This document shows positions 1 through 7,278 of a DNA stretch of 42,234 bases, piece after piece. The position numbers were made by a program, and so were the translations under genes. The DNA comes from Deltaproteobacteria bacterium. GTDB taxonomy: Bacteria; Myxococcota; B64-G9. The stretch covers positions 1-42,234 of the forward strand of contig JAFGRB010000328.1 in assembly GCA_016935365.1 (NCBI GenBank), given 5' to 3'. The notes beneath the pieces are model-generated. The model did not search any database, had not been told where the DNA came from, and saw only the letters and a list, made by a program, of their open reading frames with translations. Each line of letters opens with the position of its first letter. The stretch's first letter is position 1.

Positions 1-18
1 AGCTTCACCCCCAAACGA

Positions 19-33
19 CCGCCCTTCGGGCGG
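19..33. other. Small GC hairpin upstream of the terminator
   Basis: A perfect 6-bp stem (CCGCCC/GGGCGG) with a TTC loop is seen just beyond the rSAM terminator. It has no T-run of its own. It could be a secondary stop or the end of a gene outside the window. The rest of positions 1-42 shows nothing else. Confidence 0.35.
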
Positions 34-42
34 CTAGCCCTG

Positions 43-77
43 AAAACAAACGCGGCTTGGAAAGCCGCGCTTGTTTT
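43..77. terminator. Intrinsic terminator of the radical SAM operon
   Basis: Two 16-nt arms pair with one mismatch around a 3-nt loop. The stem is GC-rich at its top (CGCGGCTT) and its outer part is an A-run facing a T-run, so either strand would give a hairpin followed by U-rich RNA. It begins 5 bp past the stop codon of the minus-strand rSAM gene and is well placed to end that operon. It could also stop transcription entering from the left. Confidence 0.85.
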
Positions 78-81
78 AGGT

Positions 82-1149
82 CTAGTCGCAGAGCAGCTTG
101 TAGGTGCACAGGACGGTGTGGCCGAGCTGCTCGTCGTAGAGGTGCAACGAGTTGCCCTGGCAGGCGGCGAAGTGGGCGCAGTCGGCGCACGGGCCTTTGC
201 GGAGCCAGCTGCGATCCCGGAAGGGCTGGAAGCGCTCCTCCCAGACCGTAAGGAAGTCGTCAGTGCGGATGTTTCCCTGGACCAGGCTTCGGGAGATGTT
301 CGGGCAGGCCGAGATGGCCCCGTCGCAGAGCACCGAGCCGATCGAGATGCCGGCCCGGCAGAAGTAGGGCTCGTCGCGTACGGCGCGCTCCCAGCGGTCG
401 GGCAGGTAGCCCTCGCAGGAGAAGTCGACGTGGAAGCCTCGGGCGGCCTTTTGCTCGCGCGCTTCTTCGATGAAGCCGAGCATACGCTTGAAGCCCTCGG
501 CGCCCATGAGCAGATCCTCGTTCTCGCGCGCCCGGCCCTTGGGGAAGATGGAGAACAGGCGCCAGCGCGAGAGGCCGATCCGCTCGAGCAGGCCCATGAC
601 GGAGTCCAGCTCGTCGAGGTTGCCCGGGTGCACGCAGGTGACCACGTCCAGGAATCGGACCCGGGCCGCGACGGCGAGCTCGAGCGCCTTGACCGCCCGC
701 TCGAACGAGCCCTTGCGGCCGCGAAGCTGGTCGTGGCTCTTGCGCATGCCGTCCAGGCTGACCGTCAGCGAGATCAGACCGGCTTCGACGGCCCTGGCCA
801 TGTTCTCCCGGTCGAGGCCGAAGCCGTTCGATACCATGCCCCAGGCGAGCCCGTGCTCGCGCAGGCCTCTCAGGATGCGATCCCACTCGGGGTGGCAGAG
901 CGGCTCGCCCCCGGTGAGCACCAGGGCCAGCTTGCGCCTGTCGCAGCGCACGGCCAGATAACCGAAGAAGGCGAGCCACTCGTCGGTCGAGAGCTCGTCG
1001 AGCCGGGTATCCCGGCCGCAGTCCGAGCCGCAGTGCCGGCAGCGAAGGTTGCAGCGCTGGGTGATCTCGAGGAAGAGGTAGCGAAGCGGATGGACCGCGC
1101 ACTCGAGCTTTCGGTAGAGCGGGTGCAGGACGCGGCGCAGGCGGGACAT
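82..1149 (-). CDS. Radical SAM/SPASM enzyme of an rSAM/lipoprotein pair
   Basis: A 355-residue radical SAM protein. The CxxxCxxC cluster motif is at C33/C37/C40 and the SAM-binding GGEP motif at 80-83. A SPASM-type cysteine set follows in the C-terminal third (C264, C275, C282, C321, C324, C330, C348, C354). SPASM enzymes carry extra Fe-S clusters and usually modify peptides or proteins. The gene lies 54 bp downstream of a small lipoprotein in the same operon. From family knowledge, this pairing matches the 'rSAM/lipoprotein system' cassettes first catalogued in Bacteroidetes, whose lipoproteins share a DVDGxxNGG-like motif. The lipoprotein is therefore the likely substrate, which is an inference. 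The enzyme should be cytoplasmic, so any modification would precede export. A generic SPASM maturase with another substrate cannot be excluded. Confidence 0.9.
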   Translation of the reverse strand: MSRLRRVLHPLYRKLECAVHPLRYLFLEITQRCNLRCRHCGSDCGRDTRLDELSTDEWLAFFGYLAVRCDRRKLALVLTGGEPLCHPEWDRILRGLREHGLAWGMVSNGFGLDRENMARAVEAGLISLTVSLDGMRKSHDQLRGRKGSFERAVKALELAVAARVRFLDVVTCVHPGNLDELDSVMGLLERIGLSRWRLFSIFPKGRARENEDLLMGAEGFKRMLGFIEEAREQKAARGFHVDFSCEGYLPDRWERAVRDEPYFCRAGISIGSVLCDGAISACPNISRSLVQGNIRTDDFLTVWEERFQPFRDRSWLRKGPCADCAHFAACQGNSLHLYDEQLGHTVLCTYKLLCD

Positions 1150-1203
1150 GGCGTGGCCTCCCTGGGTGGATGGTAGCTCGATAGCCCGCCGCGGGGCCAG
1201 GAT

Positions 1204-1551
1204 CTACTGGTGCAGCTCGACCGTGATCTCGGGGCAGTCCGCGCTGTCGGGCACGCAGCGCCGCGCATACTCGCCGCCGTTCTGCTCGCCGTCGACGTCC
1301 TCGAAGCACAGCTGCTCGCAGGCCTCGTAGGCGTAGACCGTGAAGCGGCCGTCGTCGTAGGTGAAGGTGACGTCCAGCTCCTGCCCGCCCGCCAGGCAGG
1401 TGACCTGGATGCCCGGGATGCCCGCCAGGGTCTCGGCGTCGAGCACCCGGCCCGAGCGGTCGTACTCATAGAAGGTGCCGTAGCAGGCGGCGATGGCCAC
1501 CGAGCTCAGGGCGCTGACGATCCAGAGCAGGAACTTGGAGATGAGTCGCAT
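1204..1551 (-). CDS. Small lipoprotein, probable partner of the radical SAM enzyme
   Basis: A 115-residue protein with an N-terminal hydrophobic segment ending in the lipobox IAAC (lipidated C23). The mature part is a compact beta-rich domain resembling a carboxypeptidase-regulatory-like fold (GRVLDAETLAGIPGIQV, then DDGRFTVYA). It contains FEDVDGEQNGGEY, the signature I associate with lipoproteins paired to radical SAM enzymes. Five further cysteines (C52, C78, C82, C99, C106) are candidates for disulfides or radical cross-links. The start is supported by AGGAGG at 1558-1563 and by a sigma-54 promoter whose predicted +1 lies 20 nt upstream. The gene precedes the rSAM gene. Its function is unknown. 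Confidence 0.82.
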   Translation of the reverse strand: MRLISKFLLWIVSALSSVAIAACYGTFYEYDRSGRVLDAETLAGIPGIQVTCLAGGQELDVTFTYDDGRFTVYAYEACEQLCFEDVDGEQNGGEYARRCVPDSADCPEITVELHQ

Positions 1552-1581
1552 CTTTGGCCTCCTGGCTTCGACCAGAGCTTT

Positions 1582-1597
1582 AGCAAGCCGCGTGCCA
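1582..1597 (-). promoter_or_regulatory. Sigma-54 (-24/-12) promoter of the lipoprotein/rSAM operon
   Basis: The minus strand reads TGGCACGCGGCTTGCT, an exact match to the TGGCACG-N4-TTGCT sigma-54 consensus with GG-N10-GC spacing. Taking the C of GC as -12, transcription would start near 1571. That leaves a 20-nt leader containing AGGAGG before the ATG at 1551. Sigma-54 promoters need an enhancer-binding ATPase; no gene for one is in this window. Confidence 0.8.
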
Positions 1598-1662
1598 TGA
1601 CATCTCTGCCATTACCCCCTTTGTTTTTCAGCTACTTGAGCTCATGTAGCGGGCCGGGATGC

Positions 1663-1720
1663 TGATCCAGATGTCATGCAGGGCGGGGGACGGAGGGGCG
1701 TCTGTATGATCCGGATGTCA
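1663..1720. promoter_or_regulatory. Repeated TGATCC(A/G)GATGTCA, candidate enhancer sites
   Basis: Two 14-bp direct repeats matching at 13 of 14 positions lie at 1663-1676 and 1707-1720. The second overlaps the stop codon of the neighbouring DUF1295 gene. They sit about 92-105 and 136-149 bp upstream of the predicted sigma-54 start, the usual range for enhancer-binding protein sites. A half-site, TGACATC, abuts the -24 element at about 1597-1603. The regulatory role is inferred. Confidence 0.45.
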
Positions 1721-2626
1721 GGCCTTGCGGGGAGGCAGGGGGACGAGCGCTGAGCTGCGCCGGGCGTGCGCGGTCCAGCCGGGCCGCCGGGCGCGCATGC
1801 GGCGCTCGATCATCGGGATGGACACGCAGACGAACATGATCGTGATGGCCGCCGGCCCGAAGACGCACCACCAGCTGGCCGGATCGGCTGCCAGGGCGAA
1901 GAGGTACAGGCCCCACCAGAAGCTGATCTCGCCGAAGTAGTTGGGGTGGCGGGCGTAGCGCCACAGGCCCGTGTCCAGGATCTCGTCCGGCCTGCGCCCG
2001 GGACGCGAGACGAAGCGGTGCAGCTGAGAGTCGGCCACGGCCTCGATGCAGATGGCCCCCAGCATCACGAGTCCTGCAAGCCCGTCGAGCCAGCCCAGTG
2101 GGCGCGAACCCGGCTCGAATGCGGCCCAGACCGGCACCAGGCCGCCGAAGACCACCAGGGTCGGAAAGCCGTGCAGCCCGGCGAAGCTCACCAGCCAGTA
2201 AGCCCGGCCGCTGCGCGCGCGGAAGTCCGCATACCGCCAGTCCTCGCAGTGCAGCCCGGGCCAGGCGCGGATCCAGTTCCAGGTCAGCCTGAGACCCCAG
2301 GCGGCAATGAGGCCGGTCACGAGCCAGAAACGCACGGGCTGCGGCTCGGCCCCCGGTGCCAGGCCAAAGTAGACCGCGATCGGCAGCGGTGCCAGGCTCC
2401 AGTAAGGGTCGTAGTTGCTGGTGTTGTCGTAGAGCAAGCTGAAGGCGAACACGACCGCCGTGGCTGCGGCGTCGGCTGCAGCGGCCACCGCGAGCGGATG
2501 GCGCCCGCTCAGGGCGAGCCCCAGCCCGAGAGCAGCCGCGGCTGCCGCCAGGTAGGACAGGCCGACGAGCAGCAGCGAGCTCGATCTGCTGCGCAGCGGA
2601 CGCGTACTCGTCTCGTCTTCATGCAC
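1718..2626 (-). CDS. DUF1295 / steroid 5-alpha-reductase-like membrane protein
   Basis: A 302-residue polytopic membrane protein with many hydrophobic helices and the C-terminal motif RHPNYFGE. That motif is typical of DUF1295 proteins, the 3-oxo-5-alpha-steroid 4-dehydrogenase C-terminal family and ICMT-like enzymes. Members are NADPH-dependent reductases or uncharacterised integral membrane enzymes; the substrate cannot be read from sequence. Length and the WRYARHPNYFGE block fit full-length bacterial DUF1295. The 5' end faces the SGNH hydrolase gene across about 60 bp, so the two divergent promoters must be close together. The start is an ATG preceded only by a weak ribosome-binding site, so the first residues are uncertain. 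Confidence 0.85.
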   Translation of the reverse strand: MHEDETSTRPLRSRSSSLLLVGLSYLAAAAAALGLGLALSGRHPLAVAAAADAAATAVVFAFSLLYDNTSNYDPYWSLAPLPIAVYFGLAPGAEPQPVRFWLVTGLIAAWGLRLTWNWIRAWPGLHCEDWRYADFRARSGRAYWLVSFAGLHGFPTLVVFGGLVPVWAAFEPGSRPLGWLDGLAGLVMLGAICIEAVADSQLHRFVSRPGRRPDEILDTGLWRYARHPNYFGEISFWWGLYLFALAADPASWWCVFGPAAITIMFVCVSIPMIERRMRARRPGWTAHARRSSALVPLPPRKA

Positions 2627-2685
2627 GGCCCGCTCCTATCACCTCTGGGCTGCGAAGACCAGCGCTGTGTTGCTCGTCCGGGCCC

Positions 2686-3324
2686 ATGCAGGTACGATGG
2701 CCTGGCATGCGATCGATCGCCGACATCGTCCGGGATCTCGAGCGCGGGGCCGCGCTTCGCCTGCTCGGCCTGGGCGACTCGCTGACCTACGGCTGGGCGG
2801 TCGAGCGGGGATTCTTCGACCGCTTCATAGACGGGCTCGAGAAGCGCTTTCCTCGGGCGCGGATCGAGCGGCGCAATGCAGGCGTGCCCGGCGACACGGC
2901 GCCGGGGGGGCTCGAGCGACTGCAGTCCCTCGGCGCGACGGCGTCCGATCTCGCCGTGGTCCAGTTCGGGCTCAACGACTGCTTCGCGGGCGTCTCGCTC
3001 GAGGCCTTCGGCGATGCCTTGGAGGCCATCGGCCGCGCGCTGCTCGAGGGAGATTGCCTGCCCGTGATGGCGACATCCTGCCCCTTGGCCTCGCTGCACG
3101 ATTCGGTGCGCGCCCGGCCATACTATGACATGATCCTGTCCGTGGCCGGGCGCCTGGACATACCCGCTGCGGAGCTGGATCGAAGCTGGGAGGTCGCTGC
3201 TTCGCGCTTCGGCGAGCCGCTCTGGGGTCCGGACGGAGTGCACCCGACCGATGCGGGTCACGCGCGGATGGCCGATGGACTGCTGGTCCTGTTCACCTCT
3301 AACGAATCGCCCGAGGAGGCTTGA
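2686..3324 (+). CDS. SGNH/GDSL-type hydrolase
   Basis: A 212-residue SGNH hydrolase of the TesA/lysophospholipase-like type. Block I is GLGDSLTYG (nucleophile Ser), the oxyanion Gly is in NAGVPGDT, block III is GLND, and the catalytic Asp/His are in DGVHPTDAGH. These enzymes cleave esters such as acyl-CoA, lysophospholipids or acetylated sugars. No signal peptide is visible, so it is probably cytoplasmic. ATG 2707 is an alternative start, seven codons in; neither start has a strong ribosome-binding site. The stop codon lies one base before the start of the MORN lipoprotein, so the two are probably co-transcribed. Confidence 0.85.
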   Translation: MQVRWPGMRSIADIVRDLERGAALRLLGLGDSLTYGWAVERGFFDRFIDGLEKRFPRARIERRNAGVPGDTAPGGLERLQSLGATASDLAVVQFGLNDCFAGVSLEAFGDALEAIGRALLEGDCLPVMATSCPLASLHDSVRARPYYDMILSVAGRLDIPAAELDRSWEVAASRFGEPLWGPDGVHPTDAGHARMADGLLVLFTSNESPEEA

Positions 3325-3325
3325 A

Positions 3326-3775
3326 ATGAGAACCATGCTGTCATGCGCGATGCTCCTGGCCTGGCTGGGCCTCGGCCTGGGCGCTTGCGAGAAGTCGAGC
3401 CCGGTCCTGCCGGCAGAGGACGCCGCTTCCGGCGTCGAGCCGGCTGCGGACGGGTCGGCCGTGGCCGCGCGGCCCGACGAGTCGAGCGGCGAGGTCGAGC
3501 CAGACAAGGCGCCGCCGCCCCAGGGCGAGACCGTCGATGGCCTGAAGCACGGTCACTGGGTCTACTTTCACGCCGAGGGCAAGAAGGCGGCCGAGGGCGA
3601 CTACGACAAGGGCCTCAAGCAGGGCGAGTGGACCTACTGGTACTCGAACGGCCAGATGTCCGGCCAGGGCAAGTACGACAAGGGCCAGAAAGTCGGCGCC
3701 TGGAAGGCCTGGGACGAGCAGGGCCAGGCCCTGGACGGGCAGGTCTTCGTCGACGGGCTGCGGTCGCAGAAGTAG
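3326..3775 (+). CDS. MORN-variant-repeat lipoprotein
   Basis: A 149-residue lipoprotein. The signal peptide ends in LGAC, and a low-complexity acidic/alanine linker of about 50 residues follows. The C-terminal half holds three MORN-variant repeats of about 22 residues (GxWxYxxxxGxxxxxGxYxxGxKxGxW). These repeats form beta-hairpin arrays and are common in YwqK-like and cell-surface proteins; some YwqK-type proteins are annotated as antitoxins, but no toxin gene is adjacent. The start at 3326 is fixed by GAGGAGG at 3313-3319 and the lipobox. It is probably translationally coupled to the SGNH hydrolase gene. The role is unknown. Confidence 0.85.
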   Translation: MRTMLSCAMLLAWLGLGLGACEKSSPVLPAEDAASGVEPAADGSAVAARPDESSGEVEPDKAPPPQGETVDGLKHGHWVYFHAEGKKAAEGDYDKGLKQGEWTYWYSNGQMSGQGKYDKGQKVGAWKAWDEQGQALDGQVFVDGLRSQK

Positions 3776-3799
3776 CGCTCCGGCCGTACTTCCTCGGGC

Positions 3800-4369
3800 C
3801 TACGACTTGTTCTTGGGCTCGAAGATCAGCGACAGGCTGGTGAGCTGGAGCACGTCCTGGCTGGAGTAGTCGGCCTTCCATTTCGTGCGCAGGAAGACCA
3901 GGTGCAGGGCCTGTCCGTCGACCTCTGCGACCGGCACGGTCTTGCCCCCTTCGAGCCAGAGCTTCTCGATCGTGCGCCTGCAGACGAGCGTGCTGGCTTT
4001 CCGCCTGCAGGGCTCGTCGAAGCGGTGGTGGGCCGCGTCGTGGTAGTACCAGGCGTTGAAGCCGTCGGGCAGCAAGAACAGCCCGCGCTCCGGGTTGCCC
4101 TCGCCTTCCGCCGCCCCGGTGCCCTGCAGGCCCGGGATGCTGTCGAGCGGCTTGCCCGCCCGCACGGCGTCGATGGTCTTCGAGCCGAGGGAGGCGTGCA
4201 CCAGCACCAGCTGCGGCTCGCGCAGCTCGAGCACCAGGCTGAACGGCTTCTTGGCCAGATAGACCCGGCCGTCGCGGATCGGCAGGTTCCTGCCGTCCTG
4301 CTCGACCTGGACCGCAAAGTACTGCCCGGGTGCGAGCGCGAGCAGGAGAAGAGCAAGGCTAGTCGACAT
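3800..4369 (-). CDS. Exported protein of unknown function
   Basis: A 189-residue protein starting with a short hydrophobic leader (MSTSLALLLLALAPGQYFAV), suggesting Sec export. The rest is predicted beta-rich, with one cysteine pair (EPCRRKASTLVCRR) that could form a disulfide. I recognise no domain. It is 18 bp downstream of a lipoprotein gene in the same direction, so the two probably form an operon. Its 3' end converges on the MORN gene with a 24-bp gap and no visible terminator. Confidence 0.72.
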   Translation of the reverse strand: MSTSLALLLLALAPGQYFAVQVEQDGRNLPIRDGRVYLAKKPFSLVLELREPQLVLVHASLGSKTIDAVRAGKPLDSIPGLQGTGAAEGEGNPERGLFLLPDGFNAWYYHDAAHHRFDEPCRRKASTLVCRRTIEKLWLEGGKTVPVAEVDGQALHLVFLRTKWKADYSSQDVLQLTSLSLIFEPKNKS

Positions 4370-4387
4370 GCGCGCTTCCTTTCGGGC

Positions 4388-5836
4388 TCAACGGTATGGG
4401 CAATCGATGAACATGGCCGGCTCGGCGTTCTCGCCGCCTTGCTTGCCTAGGGGTACAGGGGAGCGCAGGACGAATTTCCCGGGCCCCAGCTGCTCGATCC
4501 GGACGGCCTCGCCCGAGTAAGGATCGGTCCTGCGCTCGGAAAGCGGTGGCGCGTCGAATGCAGCCAGCTCGGGGCAGGTCTTGCTGCTCTCCGCGAGCCG
4601 TCTGTACGCCGCGTGCAGCCGAAGGGCCGCGAGCTGGAAACGGATCTGGCCGTCGCGCACCAGATATCGATCGTGGGCGGGCGCGGCCATCGACTTGAGG
4701 ATGTCGATGATTCTCCGCCGGATCGGGATGGTCTTGTCCTTGGACAGCGCCGATTTGAGCAGCGTCTTGACCGTCTCGTGATCTTCCTTGTTCTCCGCGT
4801 AACGCGCGGCCAGCTTGCGGATGTGCCCGGTGCAGCGGATGGGCGGATCGCTCGGCTTGCAGCCGGAGAGGACCTCCTCTCCGAGCTCGTGCATGGCCAT
4901 GTGCGAAAGCGCGATGTCGTCTCTCACGTCTACGCCGGCGGTCTTCAGCGCCGGGTGCTCGCCCTGCTTGCCCCTGGCGCGCCTGTCGTCCGCCAGGTAC
5001 TCGATGGACATGGCCTCCACCTCGCCGCGCAGGTACTCGGCGGGGTGGACGTGGGTGACGATCAGGGCGGCGAGCTCATCGTCGATCTGCGCGAGCCGCG
5101 CCGCGTCGATCGGCTCGGGCCGGTTCAGCGAATGCTCCAGCACGGCCAGCGCGCTCGCGACGCCCGTGGCCGCGACCATGGTCTCCAGCAGCGAGGCGCC
5201 GCCCCGGCAGAGGTCCTGGCTGAAGCGGACGACGTCGAGCAGCAGCTCGAAGCCCTGCTCGGTCTCGCCCTTCGCCACCAGCCTGCGGGCCTTCACCGAG
5301 GCGACCCGCATGGCGCGGACTGCGGAGATGAGGCTGGGCTGGCCGCGCAGCCCGGGCAGGAAGGGGCTGCACGCGTCGGGATGCCGGGTGGCCTTCTGGA
5401 TGCGCTGGACGATCGGCTCGCAGGCGCGTTCCAGCGCGAGCAGCTGCTCAGGGGCCTCCGGCTGGGGCTTGGCGGTCCGGTTCAGCCGATAGGGGAAGCC
5501 CGTGGGAACCTGCCCCCGGGGGTAGCTGTGCGCCTCGTCGAGCAGGTCGTTGTGCTCCTTCAGCTCGTTCAGGCAGGCCCGGGTGTCGGCAGCGCCTTCC
5601 ACGACCGCCAGGATGTCGTCTGCCGCCGGGCCGTCGAGCGGCTCGCCCCGCAGCACCGCGCGGGGGCATTTGCGGGAGCGGTTGCGCTCGACGGTCTTCT
5701 GGATGTCCTGCTTCAGGGCATCCATCTCCGCCTCGCTCACCAGCCGCTGCCGGGGCTGGCCCTCCTCCTTGCATCCGGCGGCGAGCAGGCAGGCTGCAGC
5801 CACGAGCCAAGCGTTCGACAAGATGGACCTGTACAT
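4388..5836 (-). CDS. Large helical lipoprotein, function unknown
   Basis: A 482-residue protein with a lipoprotein signal peptide (lipobox LAAGC). The mature part is mostly alpha-helical with scattered cysteines. Its end has the pattern LRLHAAYRRL followed by RRTDPYSGEAVRIEQLGPGKFVLRS. A similar 'DPYSG...' tail recurs, to my recollection, in uncharacterised lipoproteins of Planctomycetes and Myxococcota. No enzymatic motif is visible. The ATG is preceded by GGAGG, and a sigma-70-like promoter lies 25 bp upstream. It is first in an operon with the exported protein at 3800-4369. Confidence 0.8.
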   Translation of the reverse strand: MYRSILSNAWLVAAACLLAAGCKEEGQPRQRLVSEAEMDALKQDIQKTVERNRSRKCPRAVLRGEPLDGPAADDILAVVEGAADTRACLNELKEHNDLLDEAHSYPRGQVPTGFPYRLNRTAKPQPEAPEQLLALERACEPIVQRIQKATRHPDACSPFLPGLRGQPSLISAVRAMRVASVKARRLVAKGETEQGFELLLDVVRFSQDLCRGGASLLETMVAATGVASALAVLEHSLNRPEPIDAARLAQIDDELAALIVTHVHPAEYLRGEVEAMSIEYLADDRRARGKQGEHPALKTAGVDVRDDIALSHMAMHELGEEVLSGCKPSDPPIRCTGHIRKLAARYAENKEDHETVKTLLKSALSKDKTIPIRRRIIDILKSMAAPAHDRYLVRDGQIRFQLAALRLHAAYRRLAESSKTCPELAAFDAPPLSERRTDPYSGEAVRIEQLGPGKFVLRSPVPLGKQGGENAEPAMFIDCPYR

Positions 5837-5860
5837 GAATCCTCCGGGCTGTTTGGTGGA

Positions 5861-5889
5861 AAACTAGCGAAAGCTCGACGGCTTGTCAA
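5861..5889 (-). promoter_or_regulatory. Sigma-70-type promoter for the 4388-5836 lipoprotein
   Basis: The minus strand shows TTGACA (5889-5884), a 17-bp spacer and TAGTTT (5866-5861). The -35 is perfect and the -10 matches three of six positions. Transcription would begin near 5854, leaving a short leader with GGAGG. Confidence 0.5.
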
Positions 5890-5908
5890 AGCCGCTCTCG
5901 AAGCGGCT
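5890..5908. repeat. Perfect inverted repeat AGCCGCT-N5-AGCGGCT
   Basis: A 7-bp perfect dyad with a CTCGA centre directly abuts the -35 element of the lipoprotein promoter and lies in the divergent region before the endonuclease V gene. It could be an operator for either gene; no regulator is assigned. Confidence 0.4.
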
Positions 5909-5988
5909 GATACCTGATATCGTCGGGGCCAGGGCGCACCGTGCTCGACAGGTACAGCCCCGCTCTGTGCCACATGAGAGAGAGTCCG

Positions 5989-6537
5989 ATGCTTCTGTGC
6001 GTGGACGTGCACTACGGCGAGTCCAGGGCCGTCGTGGGATGCGTGGGCTTTGCGGACTGGGCAGCGCCGGCGAGCTCGCTGGAGCTGGTCGTCAGGTCCG
6101 AGAAGCCTCCAGAGGCCTATGAGCCCGGCAAGCTCTACCTGCGGGAGATGCCCTACATCCTGGGAGCGGTGGCGCAGATCGAACGGCTCGGCCAGATCGA
6201 GCTGCTCATCGTCGATGCGCACGCCTGGCTCGACGAGGATCGGCCGGGCCTGGGCGCGCACCTCCACGCCGCCCTGGATGGTCGGTGCCCGGTGATCGGA
6301 GTCGCCAAGTCACCGTTCCGCGGAAGCAGTGCCCTGCCCGTGCTCCGGGGAGACAGCCGCTCGCCCCTGTTCGTCTCCGCGGCGGGTATGGACGCCGGGC
6401 TCGCGGCCGAGCGCGTCGCCGCGATGCACGGCGAGCATCGCGTTCCCACCCTGATCAGGCGCGCCGATCAGCTGGCGCGCGGGCTGGCGCTGCCGGACGC
6501 CGAGAAGACGCCGGCGGATTTCAGCCTGCGTAAGTGA
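5989..6537 (+). CDS. Short-form endonuclease V family protein
   Basis: A 182-residue protein of the endonuclease V (deoxyinosine 3' endonuclease) fold. Candidate metal-binding residues by eye are the Asp of VDVHYG, the Glu of YLREMPYIL and the Asp of IVDAHAWLDE. GVAKSPF and a C-terminal VPTLIRRADQLARG block are also family features. It lacks the N-terminal extension of E. coli Nfi and belongs to the short form that starts just before the first Asp. The ATG at 5989, with GAGAGAG in front, is preferred over 5974 and a GTG at 5941 because the family begins here. The family nicks DNA or RNA near inosine. It overlaps the 3' end of the convergent ABC ATPase gene by 17 bp. Confidence 0.82.
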   Translation: MLLCVDVHYGESRAVVGCVGFADWAAPASSLELVVRSEKPPEAYEPGKLYLREMPYILGAVAQIERLGQIELLIVDAHAWLDEDRPGLGAHLHAALDGRCPVIGVAKSPFRGSSALPVLRGDSRSPLFVSAAGMDAGLAAERVAAMHGEHRVPTLIRRADQLARGLALPDAEKTPADFSLRK

Positions 6538-7276
6538 GCAGCTCCCGCGCCCGGCTCGAGGCGAGCAGCTCGCGCGCGGGCTCGCTCGAGGGCGCGCTGG
6601 TGATCGAGTCTGCGGGCCCCAGCTCGACGAGCTTACCGGCGTGCATGACCCCGATGCGCCGGCAGAAGGAAGCGGCCTGGGCCAGGTCGTGGGAGATGAA
6701 GACCAGGGCCACCTGCTCCCGGCGGTTGAGCTCTGCGAGCAGCTCGACGATCTCTGCAGAGACCGTGGGGTCGAGCATCGAGCAAGGCTCGTCGGCCACG
6801 ATCAGATCGGGCCTCGCGATCACGGCGCGGCCGATCGCGACGCGCTGGCGTTGACCGCCGGATAGCTCGTGGGGGTAGGCATCGAGCAGGGCCGGGTCCA
6901 GCCGGACCTGGGCCGCGATCTGCAGGGCGCGCTCCGAGCGCTCACGGCGATCGACGCCTTGCAGCACGAGTGGCTCTGCGATGATCTCGCGGATGCGCAT
7001 GCGGGGGTTGAGGCTCTCGCGGGGGTCCTGGAAGATCATCTGGCAGCGCGGCCCGCGGCCGGCAGTCGACGAGATCTGCCCGGAGCTCGGTCGCAGGGCG
7101 CCGCAGAGGATCAGACCCAGGGTGGTCTTGCCGCTGCCGCTCCTGCCGACCAGGCCTAGGACCTCGCGCTCGCCGAGCGCCAGGCTGACCCTGTCGACCG
7201 CCTGGACGGTCTCGCCTCGCGTGAGAAAGCCGCGGCCGCGGCGAAAGACCATCGAGATCTCCGAGACGCTGATCAT
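6521..7276 (-). CDS. ABC transporter ATPase, OppF/DppF/NikE-type
   Basis: A 251-residue ATPase with Walker A GRSGSGKTT, signature LSGGQRQR, Walker B LIVADEP and switch ISHD. The D-loop region reads DEPCSMLDPTV instead of the usual DEPTSALD. Length and sequence fit the second ATPase of peptide/nickel-type (Opp/Dpp/Nik) importers, which pairs with the adjacent ATPase on the cytoplasmic side. It starts 2 bp after the stop of the other ATPase gene, so translation is probably coupled. It ends the seven-gene operon starting at the TonB receptor. A longer open frame extends upstream, but that part is antisense to the other ATPase's reading frame. Confidence 0.93.
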   Translation of the reverse strand: MISVSEISMVFRRGRGFLTRGETVQAVDRVSLALGEREVLGLVGRSGSGKTTLGLILCGALRPSSGQISSTAGRGPRCQMIFQDPRESLNPRMRIREIIAEPLVLQGVDRRERSERALQIAAQVRLDPALLDAYPHELSGGQRQRVAIGRAVIARPDLIVADEPCSMLDPTVSAEIVELLAELNRREQVALVFISHDLAQAASFCRRIGVMHAGKLVELGPADSITSAPSSEPARELLASSRARELLTYAG

Positions 7277-7278
7277 GG

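Noticed and set aside
3326..3775. Toxin-antitoxin reading of the MORN protein
   Set aside because: The YwqK-type name would suggest an antitoxin, but the protein is a lipoprotein and there is no adjacent toxin-like gene.
5941..5988. Upstream GTG and ATG starts for the endonuclease V gene
   Set aside because: Short-form family members begin a few residues before the first catalytic Asp, and only ATG 5989 has a purine-rich site in front.
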